Shown here piece after piece: positions 33,586 through 42,527 of a stretch of DNA of 64,000 bases. Origin of the DNA: Pseudoclavibacter endophyticus. Lineage in GTDB: Bacteria > Actinomycetota > Actinomycetes > Actinomycetales > Microbacteriaceae. Under the pieces are notes generated by a model. The model saw only the letters and a program-made list of their open reading frames with translations. It was not told where the DNA came from and did no database searches. The position numbers were made by a program, and so were the translations under genes. Numbering within the stretch: position 1 is the stretch's first letter; each line of letters begins with the position of its first letter. Where the stretch lies: positions 96,211-160,210 of the forward strand of contig NZ_WBJY01000003.1 in assembly GCF_008831085.1 (NCBI RefSeq), written 5' to 3'.

Positions 33586-35461
33586 TCGCCGCTGCCGCGA
33601 TGATGCAGCCGACCGCGACGGCGCCGACGCCCGCGATCGCCACCCAATTCAGGTCACCAACGCCGCCCGTCGCCGCCAGCGATGATTCGTCGTCACCACC
33701 GTCGGGTGCCGTGGGCACCTCAGGCTCGGCAATCGGGGGTGCGGGCGTGTCGGGCTCTGCCGATGGAGGCTCGGGCGACGGGGTCTCGGCGGGCGTTGTC
33801 GCCGGGGGCGTCGTTTCGCTGGGCGGCGGTGTCGGTGCGGGAGTCGGCTCCGGCTCGGGCGACACGTGTGCGATCTCGCTCGGCACGCCGAAATCGTCGT
33901 GCCAGGCGTAGCCCTCGGGCAATGGGCTGGTCCCGGGCTGGGACCCGGACTCGATGGAGACGACCCAGACGTAGTACCCCGCCCGTTCGGCGACGATCGG
34001 CGTTCCGAGTTCAGCAGTCGACACGCGAACCGGTCCGGTCGTGGGATCGGCGTCGCCGCCGCCGAGCACGGCCGTCAACGTCGCGGCAACCGGGGCATTC
34101 GCCGGCGGATCGCTCGATCGCTGGGGCATGGTGTCGAACGGGCCATAGACGATGCCGGTCACCGTGACCGCGGCGTACGCACCGGTCTCATCGCGGAGCC
34201 ACGCTCCGCCTGGCACCGCTGCACTCCAGAGATCGACGAACGGGTCGCCGATGCGCAGGTCGCTCGACTCCACCTCGGTCGAGATGACGGGTTCGAACGT
34301 GGGGCTCGCGAGCGTGGCCTCGCCCGCGATCTCGACCTCGGGACGGTCGGTGCCGCCCTCGCCACCGAGCAACTGCGCCCCCGGCGTCTCGAACGACGCC
34401 AGGGCCGGACGCCACGCGTTGGTCTCGCTCATGAGTGTGCCCGTCGCGCGGACGGTCAACGCCTCGCCGACCACCCTGTCACCCTCGACGCGGAACGGCG
34501 CCGATTCCCCCGGGCGAAGCGTTGCGGTCACCCCGGAGCCATCGCCACTCGGTGATCCCCCGCCGATCGGTGCATCGTCGCCGGTCGGTGCATCATCGCC
34601 GTCCCCGAGGTCGCTTCCGCTCAGGTCGTCACCGCCCGCGCCACCGGTGCCGGTAAGACCTGCGCCGTCGTCGCCGGCACCAAGGCCCGGACTGCCAGAC
34701 GGGGCACCCGGTGCTCCGAAACCCGGCGCGCCGGGCTGCTCGACGGTTTCGGCGGCGCGCTCAGCGCCGTCGCCGACGAACACGGCGCCGTCGATGGTCA
34801 CGGTCGCGGTCGAGGCCGCATCGGAGGCGGTGAGCGAGACCGTTCCCGTCCCCCAGTCGTCGGGGTCGAAGCGCACGTCGAGTTCGCCGTGCAGCGACGC
34901 CTCGCCCGCCAACGTGACGAGTGCGGCCTCGTGACGAAGCGTGGCGAGCGTGTTGCGGACGTCGGCGCGGAACGGCTCGGGAACGCGCACGAGGCGCCCG
35001 TCGTCGCCGGCACCGGCCGATGCGAGTTCGTCGGCGGCCACGATCGACCACACGAACATGGCGACCGCGCTCGCGATGATCGGGTCGTCGGACTGGCCAT
35101 ACGTCGAGATCGCCCAGTTCACGGCGGCCAGGTCCCGCGCGGGCACGCCGAGCTCCGACGGCCCGACGTCGCCGGCGGCGTTCGTCGCCCCGATCGGCCG
35201 GTCGCGAAGCGGCTCGAGGCAGTACACGTTGCGGCCTTCGAAACGATACGCGCCGATACGCCCGTTGCCGCCGTTGTCGCTGTTGTCGAATCCCGGGCCG
35301 TAGTCGGCCGCCGAGGCCGAACCCGGCGTCGGCACGAACAGGAGCGCGAGCACGGCGGCGAGCGCGAGGACCGCGCACGGGATCGCGACCGTGAGCGTTC
35401 GCCGCACCGACGGCAGGCGGAGTCGTCTCCGCGGCGGTGGAAGTTCGAGGAAGTGGCGCAC
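33533..35461 (-). CDS. Cell-wall-anchored surface protein, thioester-domain-like
   Basis: This 642-residue protein looks secreted and sortase-anchored. It has a signal peptide (basic stretch, then TLTVAIPCAVLALAAVLALL, cleavage near 51), an N-terminal domain, a Gly/Asp-rich linker, further beta-rich domains, a Pro/Thr/Glu-rich stalk (about 535-590), then LAATGG at about 595, a hydrophobic segment and a basic tail of 16 residues. The N-terminal domain resembles adhesin thioester domains (RFEGRNVYCLEPL; NWAISTYGQ), but the TQxA-type Gln is not visible, so a thioester bond is doubtful. GTG at 35461 is chosen because GAAAGGA lies six bases upstream. No sortase gene is in the window. Confidence 0.65.
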   Translation of the reverse strand: MRHFLELPPPRRRLRLPSVRRTLTVAIPCAVLALAAVLALLFVPTPGSASAADYGPGFDNSDNGGNGRIGAYRFEGRNVYCLEPLRDRPIGATNAAGDVGPSELGVPARDLAAVNWAISTYGQSDDPIIASAVAMFVWSIVAADELASAGAGDDGRLVRVPEPFRADVRNTLATLRHEAALVTLAGEASLHGELDVRFDPDDWGTGTVSLTASDAASTATVTIDGAVFVGDGAERAAETVEQPGAPGFGAPGAPSGSPGLGAGDDGAGLTGTGGAGGDDLSGSDLGDGDDAPTGDDAPIGGGSPSGDGSGVTATLRPGESAPFRVEGDRVVGEALTVRATGTLMSETNAWRPALASFETPGAQLLGGEGGTDRPEVEIAGEATLASPTFEPVISTEVESSDLRIGDPFVDLWSAAVPGGAWLRDETGAYAAVTVTGIVYGPFDTMPQRSSDPPANAPVAATLTAVLGGGDADPTTGPVRVSTAELGTPIVAERAGYYVWVVSIESGSQPGTSPLPEGYAWHDDFGVPSEIAHVSPEPEPTPAPTPPPSETTPPATTPAETPSPEPPSAEPDTPAPPIAEPEVPTAPDGGDDESSLAATGGVGDLNWVAIAGVGAVAVGCIIAAAAIKRADARVDRRREAARR

Positions 35462-35505
35462 GTGGTGTCCTTTCGTGACATTGATCGGGCGGGCTACGGT
35501 TTCGG

Positions 35506-36165
35506 TCACGTCGTCTGCGGCCTCCGGGAGTGCTGCGACCGCGCATGGAACCCGGCAGGCCGTCCGACCTCGAGCGCAACGCGGCCCGCGTCGGTGCGGT
35601 CGCCGAGGGGAAGCAGCACCGCTGGGGCGAGGGCGCCCAGCAGGAACAGGGGATTGAGGTACGCGCCGTCGACGCGTGCCCCGAGGTGGAGGCCTCCCTG
35701 CGGGGCGTGCCTGATCGAGCTACTGAGGTGCCCGACGATCTGGCCCCGCTCGACCCGTTCGCCGATGGCGACCGTGGCCTCGACCGGCTCAAAGCTCGAG
35801 ATCGTGCCGTCGTCGTGAGCGATCGAGAGGACCGGACGATCGACGACGACCCCCGCGAATCGGACCACGCCCGAAGCGGGCGCCGCGACGGCAGCCGCCG
35901 GCTGCACGCCGAGATCGATGCCGCGGTGGCCGGGGGAGTAGGGGCCGGTCACCTCGAACGGTCGCGTCACCGGGTGTGGGGGAGCGACCGGCCACGACCA
36001 GTCGCCCTCACGAGCATCGACATCGATCGAGTCCGCGGCGGGCACCGTGCTCGCGGTGCTCGCCGAAACGGGATGCGATGCCGGGCCGGCGCCGACGCCG
36101 GCGGTGATCGCCGCCGCGGCTGCGAGACCGAGGGCGAGGAGTCGGGCGATGTGCGAGCGCGTCAT
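35506..36165 (-). CDS. Secreted M23 (LytM-like) peptidase
   Basis: A 219-residue M23-family zinc metallopeptidase that would cut peptidoglycan cross-bridges, or act as a regulator if inactive. A signal peptide ([18 protein letters not shown]) starts the protein. The LytM core shows GHRGIDLG (first His and the Asp ligand) and GGLHLGARV (only one His of the usual H-x-H is at this site, preceded by RHAPQ). The pocket could therefore be complete or slightly altered. The ATG at 36165 is chosen by the signal peptide; an upstream extension to 36360 crosses the rpsB promoter region. In many actinomycetes such a gene lies between xerC and rpsB. Confidence 0.82.
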   Translation of the reverse strand: MTRSHIARLLALGLAAAAAITAGVGAGPASHPVSASTASTVPAADSIDVDAREGDWSWPVAPPHPVTRPFEVTGPYSPGHRGIDLGVQPAAAVAAPASGVVRFAGVVVDRPVLSIAHDDGTISSFEPVEATVAIGERVERGQIVGHLSSSIRHAPQGGLHLGARVDGAYLNPLFLLGALAPAVLLPLGDRTDAGRVALEVGRPAGFHARSQHSRRPQTT

Positions 36166-36282
36166 GGCGTCGATGGTGGACGGCGGCCACCGCGCGGCGC
36201 ACCGTCGCGACGGCCGGCTGTGGAAGCATCGCCATCCACAGCACGACCGGCGACGACGCTGCGAAGCGTTGCGCATCCGGTG

Positions 36283-36288
36283 TAGACT
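36283..36288 (+). promoter_or_regulatory. -10 element for rpsB-tsf
   Basis: TAGACT matches TANNNT and lies about 190 bases before the rpsB ATG. The -35 at the right distance (TGCGAA) is poor. Confidence 0.45.
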
Positions 36289-36296
36289 GCCAGGCG

Positions 36297-36314
36297 CAGT
36301 CCGGTCTCGGACTG
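36297..36314 (+). promoter_or_regulatory. Hairpin in the rpsB leader
   Basis: CAGTCCG and CGGACTG form a perfect seven-pair stem with a four-base loop, at the very start of the predicted rpsB transcript. A role in S2 autoregulation is possible but unproven. Confidence 0.4.
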
Positions 36315-36476
36315 ACTTCGCGTGCCCGCACACGGTCCGCATCCCAGGTCTCGATCGCAACGGCCACTATGCCGGTGCGTGTGAGCGGATGTGCGCCGGG
36401 GCACCAGGGATCGCGGCACCCCGCCGCATCGTCAACCGCATCCGCGCGTGAGCGCGCACAACACGGAGGAACGACC

Positions 36477-37526
36477 ATGGCCGTCGTCACCATTCGCCAG
36501 CTGCTCGACAGCGGCGTCCACTTCGGGCACCAGACCCGCCGCTGGAACCCCAAGATGAAGCGTTTCATCTTCACGGAGCGTTCCGGCATCTACATCATCG
36601 ACCTGCAGAAGTCGCTCGCCTACATCGACCGGGCGTACGACTTCGTCAAGGAGACCGTCGCCCACGGCGGCACGGTCCTGTTCGTCGGCACGAAGAAGCA
36701 GGCACAGGAGTCGATCGCCGAACAGGCGACGCGTGTCGGCCAGCCCTACGTCAATCAGCGCTGGCTCGGCGGCCTGCTCACGAACTTCTCGACCGTGCAG
36801 AAGCGACTCAATCGCCTCAAGGAGCTCGACCTCGTCGACTTCGACGACACGTCGAAGGGGTTCACGAAGAAGGAGCTGCTCATCCAGCGCCGCGAGCGCG
36901 ACAAGCTCGAGAAGTCGCTCGGTGGTATCCGCAACCTCCAGAAGACGCCCTCGGCGATCTGGGTCGTCGACACCAAGAAAGAGCACCTCGCGATCGACGA
37001 GGCGAAAAAGCTCGGTATCCCCGTGATCGCCATCCTCGACACGAACTGCGACCCCGACGACGTGCAGTACCCGATCCCGGGCAACGACGACGCGATCCGC
37101 TCGGTCTCGCTGCTCACGCGCATCGTCGCCGACGCGGCCGCTGAGGGGCTCAAGCAGCGTCACCAGAAGCCGAGTGAGGCCGCCGAGGCAGCCGAGCCGC
37201 TCGCCGAGTGGGAGCTCGAGCTGCTCAACCAGGGCGGCACCGGCAGCGAGCCGACCACCGAGGCGAGTGCAGAAGCAGCCTCGGAGACGGCCGCGGAGGC
37301 TCCCGCCGACGAGGCTCCTGCCGCGGAAGCTCCGGCTGACGAGGCTCCTGCCGCGGAAGCTCCGGCTGACGAGGCTCCCGCCGCGGAAGCCCCGGCTGAC
37401 GAGGCTCCCGCCGCGGAAGCCCCGGTTGATGAGGCTCCCGCCGCCGACACCGAGACCGAGCCGGAGGCCGTTCAGACTGCCGACACCGAGTCGGTCGAGG
37501 CTGAGACCACCACGACCGCGGAATAG
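36477..37526 (+). CDS. rpsB: 30S ribosomal protein S2 with repetitive acidic tail
   Basis: S2 binds late to the 30S subunit near S1 and the Shine-Dalgarno cleft. The 349-residue product has the conserved [50 protein letters not shown] and [14 protein letters not shown]. The normal protein ends near residue 250. Another 90-100 residues follow, acidic and Ala/Pro-rich, with four tandem copies of a ten-residue unit ([10 protein letters not shown]). The start is set by ACGGAGGA six bases upstream. tsf follows after 28 bases in the same operon. Confidence 0.95.
   Translation: MAVVTIRQLLDSGVHFGHQTRRWNPKMKRFIFTERSGIYIIDLQKSLAYIDRAYDFVKETVAHGGTVLFVGTKKQAQESIAEQATRVGQPYVNQRWLGGLLTNFSTVQKRLNRLKELDLVDFDDTSKGFTKKELLIQRRERDKLEKSLGGIRNLQKTPSAIWVVDTKKEHLAIDEAKKLGIPVIAILDTNCDPDDVQYPIPGNDDAIRSVSLLTRIVADAAAEGLKQRHQKPSEAAEAAEPLAEWELELLNQGGTGSEPTTEASAEAASETAAEAPADEAPAAEAPADEAPAAEAPADEAPAAEAPADEAPAAEAPVDEAPAADTETEPEAVQTADTESVEAETTTTAE
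37305..37448 (+). repeat. 30-bp tandem repeat inside rpsB
   Basis: Four copies of a 30-base unit (beginning GCTGACGAGGCTCC) occupy 37305-37424, with a partial, diverged fifth to 37448. The copies differ mainly at third codon positions, so the repeats code for the same ten residues. Copy number could vary between strains by slippage. Confidence 0.85.
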
Positions 37527-37554
37527 GTCACCGACCACGAGGAGACAACGACTG

Positions 37555-38385
37555 ATGGCGAACTTCACCCTCGAAGACATCAAGGCGCTGCGCGAACAGC
37601 TCGGCACCGGCATGGTTGACACGAAGAAGGCGCTCGAAGAGGCCGACGGCGACCGTGAGAAGGCGACCGAGATCCTGCGCCTCAAGGGTGCCAAGGGCAA
37701 CGCGAAGCGCGCCGACCGCTCGACGAGCGAAGGCCTCGTCGTGGCGAAGGACAACGGCAACGGCACCGCGTCGCTCGTCGAGCTCGCCTGCGAGACCGAC
37801 TTCGTCGCCAAGGGCGACAAGTTCGTCGCGCTCGCGGACCAGGTGCTCGAAGCCGTCGCGGCCGCCGGCGCCACGAACGTCGACGAGGCGCTCGCGGCTG
37901 ACGCCGACGGCCAGACCGTTGCGGCGACGATCGAGGGCGTTGCGGCGATCCTCGGCGAGAAGATGGAGCTGCGTCGCGTCGCGCTGGTGAAGGGCGAGAC
38001 GATCGAGATCTACCTGCACCGCACGTCGAAGGACCTGCCTCCGCAGGTCGGTGTTGTCGTCGGTTACTCCGGCTCCGACGCTGAGACGGCGCGAGGCATC
38101 GCCCAGCACATCGCCTTCGCGAACCCGTCGTACCTCTCGGCGGACGACGTGCCGGAGGAAGAGGTCGCGCGTGAGCGCCAGCTCGTCGAGGAGATCTCTC
38201 GTGGCGAGGGCAAGCCCGAGGCGGCCCTGCCGAAGATCATCGACGGTCGCCTGAAGGGATACTTCAAGCAGATCGCCCTCCTCGAGCAGGACTACGCGAA
38301 GGACAACAAGGTGTCGGTCGGCAAGGTCGCGAAGGACGCGGGCATCGAGGTCACCGACTTCGCCCGTTTCCGCGTGGGCGCCTAG
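37555..38385 (+). CDS. tsf: Translation elongation factor Ts
   Basis: EF-Ts recycles EF-Tu by exchanging GDP for GTP. The 276-residue product begins with the UBA-like N-terminal module ([20 protein letters not shown]), has the EF-Tu contact motif [15 protein letters not shown] and the dimerisation region near [13 protein letters not shown]. The ATG follows GAGGAGA. It is cotranscribed with rpsB and ends in a strong terminator at 38408-38439. Confidence 0.96.
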   Translation: MANFTLEDIKALREQLGTGMVDTKKALEEADGDREKATEILRLKGAKGNAKRADRSTSEGLVVAKDNGNGTASLVELACETDFVAKGDKFVALADQVLEAVAAAGATNVDEALAADADGQTVAATIEGVAAILGEKMELRRVALVKGETIEIYLHRTSKDLPPQVGVVVGYSGSDAETARGIAQHIAFANPSYLSADDVPEEEVARERQLVEEISRGEGKPEAALPKIIDGRLKGYFKQIALLEQDYAKDNKVSVGKVAKDAGIEVTDFARFRVGA

Positions 38386-38407
38386 CTGCCGCACGCCGTC
38401 CACCGGC

Positions 38408-38439
38408 GGCGGGGTCGGACCTGAGGGTTCGGCCCCGCC
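38408..38439 (+). terminator. Terminator hairpin after tsf
   Basis: GGCGGGGTCGGACC (38408-38421) pairs with GGTTCGGCCCCGCC (38426-38439) around TGAG, with two G-T pairs, followed by GTCGTCGTCTGG. It closes the rpsB-tsf transcript. Confidence 0.7.
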
Positions 38440-38545
38440 GTCGTCGTCTGGCCCGGTGCGGTCGATCCGGCCTCGCGCGGTCGCAGAGGGTGCGATTCGA
38501 CCATGCCGGTACAGTGAGGTTGCCCGTGCCGTGAGAGGAGCCCCT

Positions 38546-39274
38546 ATGCCCGAGCCCGAACGTCAACGCAGAGTCCTCCTCAAACTCTCGGGAGAAGCGT
38601 TCGGAGCAGGCCGTATGGGCGTCGACCCGGCGGTGCTGCGCCGCATCGCCGCCGAGATCGCCGAAGCGGCGAAGCAGGTGCAGATCTCGATCGTCGTGGG
38701 CGGCGGGAACTTCTTCCGCGGCGCCCAGCTCGCCGATGCCGGCATGGACCGGGCCCGCGCCGACTACATGGGCATGCTCGGCACGGTCATGAACGCACTC
38801 GCGTTGCAGGACTTCCTCGAGCAGGCGGGCGCCCCCGCACGTGTCCAGTCGGCGATCGAGATGCGTCAGGTCGCCGAGCCCTACATCCCGCTGCGTGCGA
38901 AGCGGCACATGGAGAAGGGCCGCGTCGTCGTGTTCGGCGCGGGCGCCGGCCTTCCTTACTTCTCGACCGACACGGTCGCTGCGCAGCGTGCGCTCGAGGT
39001 GGGGGCGACCGTCGTTCTCGTCGCGAAGAACGGCGTCGACGGCGTCTACACGGCAGACCCGAAAACGCACCCGGACGCGGAGCTCATCGATCGCATCACG
39101 TACTACGAGGCGCTGCAGCGCGGCCTCAAGGTCGTCGACTCGACCGCCTTCAGCCTGTGCATGGACAACGGGATGGACATGCGGGTGTTCGGCATGAACG
39201 ACGGCGGCAACATCAGCCGGGCCCTCCTCGGCGACGGAATCGGCACCCTCGTCACGGCGCAGCGCACCGAGTGA
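38546..39274 (+). CDS. pyrH: Uridylate kinase
   Basis: PyrH phosphorylates UMP to UDP and is a hexamer regulated by UTP and GTP. The 242-residue product has the amino-acid-kinase fold motifs [49 protein letters not shown] and [22 protein letters not shown] precedes the ATG, and TACAGT at 38510-38515 is a likely -10. frr follows 94 bases downstream with its own possible -10. Confidence 0.95.
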   Translation: MPEPERQRRVLLKLSGEAFGAGRMGVDPAVLRRIAAEIAEAAKQVQISIVVGGGNFFRGAQLADAGMDRARADYMGMLGTVMNALALQDFLEQAGAPARVQSAIEMRQVAEPYIPLRAKRHMEKGRVVVFGAGAGLPYFSTDTVAAQRALEVGATVVLVAKNGVDGVYTADPKTHPDAELIDRITYYEALQRGLKVVDSTAFSLCMDNGMDMRVFGMNDGGNISRALLGDGIGTLVTAQRTE

Positions 39275-39368
39275 ACCCCAGCCCGGCATCCGCGCATTTC
39301 GGCGCGTGCGAGGCGGAGGATCGCGCCGACAGTAGGATGAACCCGACCGCCCCGCGAAAGGACTTCAC

Positions 39369-39923
39369 GTGATCAAGGACGTGCTCGAAGAATCCAGTGA
39401 CAAGATGACGAAGGCGGTCGAGCACGCCCGCGAGGACTTCGGCTCGGTCCGCACCGGTCGCGCGAACCCCGCCCTGTTTTCGAAGATTCTGGTCGACTAC
39501 TACGGCACGCCGACGCCGCTCGGCCAGATGGCCTCGCTGCAGGTGCCGGAGGCGCGCGTGCTCGTCATCACGCCGTACGACAAGAGCGCCTTGAAAGACG
39601 TCGAGAAGGCGATCGTGAACGCGCCCAACCTTGGCGTGACGCCGTCGAACGACGGCAACATTCTTCGCGTGGTTATGCCGGAGCTGACGGAGGAGCGGCG
39701 AAAGGAATACGTCAAACTCGTGCACAGCAAGGCCGAAGAGGCGCGCGTCTCGATTCGCAACATCCGCCGCAAGTCGAAGAATGACCTCGACGCGTTGAAG
39801 GACGAGGTCGGTGAAGACGAGATCTCGCGCGGTGAGAAGGAGCTCGAGCAGCTCACGAAGAAGTACATCGATCGCGTCGACGAGGCGCTCCGGGCGAAGG
39901 AGTCCGAGCTGCTCGAGATCTGA
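39369..39923 (+). CDS. frr: Ribosome recycling factor
   Basis: RRF splits post-termination ribosomes with EF-G. The 184-residue product has the family length and motifs: [79 protein letters not shown] and the C-terminal helical region. GTG at 39369 follows GAAAGGA by six bases. TAGGAT at 39333-39338 may be a -10. cdsA begins 44 bases after the stop. Confidence 0.96.
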   Translation: MIKDVLEESSDKMTKAVEHAREDFGSVRTGRANPALFSKILVDYYGTPTPLGQMASLQVPEARVLVITPYDKSALKDVEKAIVNAPNLGVTPSNDGNILRVVMPELTEERRKEYVKLVHSKAEEARVSIRNIRRKSKNDLDALKDEVGEDEISRGEKELEQLTKKYIDRVDEALRAKESELLEI

Positions 39924-39967
39924 GTCACACGACTCAGAGCTTCGAGCTGACTCGTGAGACCGGGCTA

Positions 39968-41068
39968 ATGGCGGTGGGCGACGACGGAGGACCCCTGAAC
40001 GGGGACGGACGTGCCGAATCGGAGCGCGACGCCCGTTCGGCGGTGCCAGGTGGTGGGCGGTCGCGCCGTCCGCCGTTCGAGGGTGCCGCCTTCGATCGCT
40101 CGCCGTTCGACGAGCACGGCCGCGATCGGCTTCGTGCCGACGTGGAGCAGCTTCGCGCCGAGGTCGACCGGCATCGCGATCGCTTCCGTCGCAAGAGCGA
40201 CGAGATCAACCAGCGCTCCGGCCGAAACCTCGGCTTCGCGATCGCGCTCGGCGTCGCGCTCGGCGTCGCCCTCATCGCGAGCCTGCTGTTCGTCAAGCAG
40301 CTGTTCATCATCTTCGGCGTCGCGATGGTCGCTCTGCTCGTGATCGAACTCGCGAATGCGATGCGGGCGAGCGGCCGCGACGTCCCGCGCGTCCCGTCCG
40401 CCGCGGTCGCCGTCGTCGTCGTGCCGGTCGCCTACTACTTCGGCCCCGCAGGGCAGTGGATCGCGCTGCTCGCGGGCATTGTCATCGTCACGGCCTGGCG
40501 GCTCGTCGAGGCGTCGTTCGCGAACCCGCGGCCGCGCAGGTCTGAGGTCTGGCGGGACTTTCTCGCCGGTGCGTTCATCCAGATCTACGTCACGTTCCTC
40601 GCCTCGTTCACGGTCATGCTCGTCGCGCAGGAGCGCGGCGAGTTCTGGGTGCTCGGCATCATCATCATCGTCATCGCGATCGACACGGGCGCCTATGTGG
40701 TGGGCCTGAACTTCGGCAAGCACAAGCTCGCTCCACGCATCAGCCCCGGGAAGACCTGGGAGGGGCTCGCCGGCGCGTTCCTCACCGCGGTCATTGTGTC
40801 GATTCCCGTCTCGATCTTCCTCTTGCAACAACCGTGGTGGCTCGCCCTGGTGATCGCGCCGATCCTCGTCGTCACCGCGACCGCGGGCGACCTGACCGAG
40901 TCGATGTTCAAACGAGACCTCGGGATCAAGGACATGTCGACGTGGTTGCCCGGCCACGGCGGGTTCTTCGATCGCCTCGACTCGATTCTGCCCTCGGGGG
41001 CCATCGCGTTCGCACTGTACTTCTGGACTGCGGACTGGGGCGGCCCTCTCTTGATCCTCGGCTCGTAG
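39968..41068 (+). CDS. cdsA: Phosphatidate cytidylyltransferase
   Basis: CdsA makes CDP-diacylglycerol from phosphatidate and CTP, the branch point of phospholipid synthesis. The 366-residue product has about eight hydrophobic segments from residue 80 on and the full family signature near residue 320 (SMFKRDLGIKDMSTWLPGHG, followed by FFDRLD). The first 80 residues are charged and include a coiled-coil-like stretch (RLRADVEQLRAEVDRHRDRF); this cytoplasmic extension is longer than in E. coli. No convincing ribosome-binding site precedes the ATG. Confidence 0.93.
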   Translation: MAVGDDGGPLNGDGRAESERDARSAVPGGGRSRRPPFEGAAFDRSPFDEHGRDRLRADVEQLRAEVDRHRDRFRRKSDEINQRSGRNLGFAIALGVALGVALIASLLFVKQLFIIFGVAMVALLVIELANAMRASGRDVPRVPSAAVAVVVVPVAYYFGPAGQWIALLAGIVIVTAWRLVEASFANPRPRRSEVWRDFLAGAFIQIYVTFLASFTVMLVAQERGEFWVLGIIIIVIAIDTGAYVVGLNFGKHKLAPRISPGKTWEGLAGAFLTAVIVSIPVSIFLLQQPWWLALVIAPILVVTATAGDLTESMFKRDLGIKDMSTWLPGHGGFFDRLDSILPSGAIAFALYFWTADWGGPLLILGS

Positions 41069-41122
41069 CCGCCGCGCACGGCGCGCCGAACCATCGGGGC
41101 GGATGCTGCCTCGCGCGTGGGG

Positions 41123-41128
41123 CACAAT
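41123..41128 (+). promoter_or_regulatory. Possible -10 element for the DivIVA-domain gene
   Basis: CACAAT, then GGACGG, then GTG at 41135. The spacing equals that of the clear leaderless genes, but the first base departs from consensus. Confidence 0.45.
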
Positions 41129-41134
41129 GGACGG

Positions 41135-41695
41135 GTGAGTGGCTCGACGTTCCCCAAGGCACCCCGCGGCCAGCTCGGTTATGACCGCGATGAGGTCGAC
41201 CGCGCGCTGCGGGTCGCCCGACAGCGCTACGACAACTTCGACAACGGTGGCGAGGGGAAGCGGCTGACGACCTGGAGCATCCGGCACACCGCATTCACGA
41301 TGCGCAAGGGCGGCTATTCGGCGGCGCACGTCGATGCGGCGCTCGAGCGTCTCGAAGACGCCGTCGCGGTGCGCGAGCGCGAGGAGCGCATCGAGCGCAT
41401 CGGCCGCGACACCTACCTGGCTGAGACGAAGTCGACGGCCCGCGCCGTGCTCAAGCGTTTGCAGCGCGGCGACGGCGAGCGGTTCGATCGCGTCGGCATG
41501 ATGCGTCGCGGCTACGACGTTCGCGAGGTCGACGAGTTCGCGCGTCAACTCGAAGCGTTCCTGCGCGGCGGCGCGCCACTTTCGCTGCGTGAGGTGCGAG
41601 GGATCGCGTTCCGCCCGAAGCGGGGCGGCTACAAAGAGGCACAGGTCGACCTGCTCATCGACGCGGTGGTCGACGTCATGCTCGCCATTCGCTGA
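41135..41695 (+). CDS. Small DivIVA-domain-containing protein
   Basis: A 186-residue protein with three related blocks of the GY-x-x-x-x-VD type seen in DivIVA N-termini: LGYDRDEVDRAL, GGYSAAHVDAALERLED and RGYDVREVDEFARQLEAFL, with a fourth near the C-terminus (GGYKEAQVDLLIDAVVD). The repeated DivIVA-like unit suggests membrane-curvature binding or partner binding at the pole, but the long coiled coil of true DivIVA is missing. GTG at 41135 is chosen for the -10-like box six bases upstream and because residues before it are not family-like. It follows cdsA. Confidence 0.7.
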   Translation: MSGSTFPKAPRGQLGYDRDEVDRALRVARQRYDNFDNGGEGKRLTTWSIRHTAFTMRKGGYSAAHVDAALERLEDAVAVREREERIERIGRDTYLAETKSTARAVLKRLQRGDGERFDRVGMMRRGYDVREVDEFARQLEAFLRGGAPLSLREVRGIAFRPKRGGYKEAQVDLLIDAVVDVMLAIR

Positions 41696-41765
41696 GCTGC
41701 GCCGCCCGGCGTTCACGTCGCGCCGGTCGCGTCCGAGCCTGCGTTTCGGTGACCGAGACCGGATG

Positions 41766-41795
41766 TTGGCCTATCTGTGACCAATCCGTTATCAT
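41766..41795 (+). promoter_or_regulatory. Promoter and direct-repeat box, lytic protein gene 1
   Basis: TTGGCC (41766-41771) and TATCAT (41790-41795) are 18 bases apart. Between them is GTGACC-AATCC-GTTATC (41777-41793), two half-sites spaced 11 bases. The same module, with one-base changes, occurs before lytic protein gene 2. Tandem half-sites one turn apart are typical of OmpR-family regulators such as MtrA, which controls cell-wall hydrolase genes in actinomycetes; that link is inference. Confidence 0.5.
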
Positions 41796-41846
41796 TGTCG
41801 GCAGTGCCCGGCCTCGGGCTTCTCGTACCGTCCCCCGAAGGAATGC

Positions 41847-42434
41847 ATGACCGACTCCGCCCGCCTCGGCGCCGTGCGCTCGCGGCGTGATCTGCGCCGA
41901 CCCGAACGGCCGCGTGGACCGAAGCGGCTTCTCTCGGCGGCTGCGGGCATGGCCCTTCTGGGAACGGGCTGCGTCGTCGGTTCGCTCCTGCTTCCCGGCG
42001 CGGACGGTCATGGCGACGGGCCCTCGCTCGCGGACCTCGCGCAGTCGGAGGCGCAGGGGTATGGCACCGCGCTCGTGTCGGCGGCCGACCCCGGCCGAGA
42101 CGGCGGCCTCGGGGCTACGGCGGTTGACCCGAACAATCCTGCGGAGCTCAAGGCGATCGCCGCCGACATGCTCGGCGATTACGGTTGGGGGCCCGAGCAG
42201 ATGACCTGTCTCGACCAGCTCTGGGAGAAGGAATCCAACTGGAACCCCCTCGCGGAGAACCCGGACTCGGGCGCCTACGGCATCCCGCAGGCGTGGCCGG
42301 CCGAGAAACTCGCAACTGCCGGCGACGACTGGCGCACGAACCCGGTCACGCAGATCACGTGGGGCCTCGACTACATCGAGGCCGCCTACGGCTCGCCGTG
42401 CACGGTCTGGAACGGCTACACCAACTGGTACTGA
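41847..42434 (+). CDS. Secreted lysozyme/transglycosylase-like protein 1
   Basis: A 195-residue protein with an N-terminal membrane segment or signal (about 28-52: LLSAAAGMALLGTGCVVGSL) and a C-terminal domain of about 85 residues like the SLT/aggregation-promoting-factor fold. It contains MTCLDQLWEKESNWNPLAEN with the likely catalytic Glu, SGAYGIPQA, and ends in NGYTNWY. Two Cys residues (CLDQ and SPCTVW) are placed for a disulfide. Such proteins cut glycan strands outside the cell. GAAGGA precedes the ATG. The next gene is a paralogue. Confidence 0.78.
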   Translation: MTDSARLGAVRSRRDLRRPERPRGPKRLLSAAAGMALLGTGCVVGSLLLPGADGHGDGPSLADLAQSEAQGYGTALVSAADPGRDGGLGATAVDPNNPAELKAIAADMLGDYGWGPEQMTCLDQLWEKESNWNPLAENPDSGAYGIPQAWPAEKLATAGDDWRTNPVTQITWGLDYIEAAYGSPCTVWNGYTNWY

Positions 42435-42435
42435 G

Positions 42436-42457
42436 GGGCGGGATGCTGTTCCCGCCC
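42436..42457 (+). terminator. Hairpin after lytic protein gene 1
   Basis: GGGCGGGA (42436-42443) and TCCCGCCC (42450-42457) form a perfect eight-pair stem with a six-base loop. It ends just before the next gene's promoter and lacks a T tract. Confidence 0.6.
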
Positions 42458-42462
42458 GACCG

Positions 42463-42491
42463 TTGCTAATCCGTGACCATTCCGTTATCTT
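42463..42491 (+). promoter_or_regulatory. Promoter and direct-repeat box, lytic protein gene 2
   Basis: TTGCTA (42463-42468) and TATCTT (42486-42491) are 17 bases apart. GTGACC-ATTCC-GTTATC lies at 42473-42489. It matches the module of gene 1 at 16 of 17 bases across the repeat. Confidence 0.55.
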
Positions 42492-42527
42492 CGTACCATC
42501 GTGACTTCAACTGAGACGAGCTTCGAC

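Larger units (their letters stand above)
36166..36476. promoter_or_regulatory. Divergent control region of the M23 peptidase gene and rpsB
   Basis: This 311-base region lacks genes. On the plus strand it contains a TAGACT -10 at 36283-36288, a leader hairpin at 36297-36314 and the strong ribosome-binding sequence ACGGAGGA at 36463-36470 for rpsB. The rpsB leader would be about 180 bases long, which suggests leader-level control. Nothing clear is seen for the peptidase promoter. Confidence 0.5.

Noticed and set aside
37305..37448. Possible CRISPR-like repeats
   Set aside because: The 30-bp units are directly adjacent with no spacers, keep codon phase and code for a repeated acidic peptide in S2.
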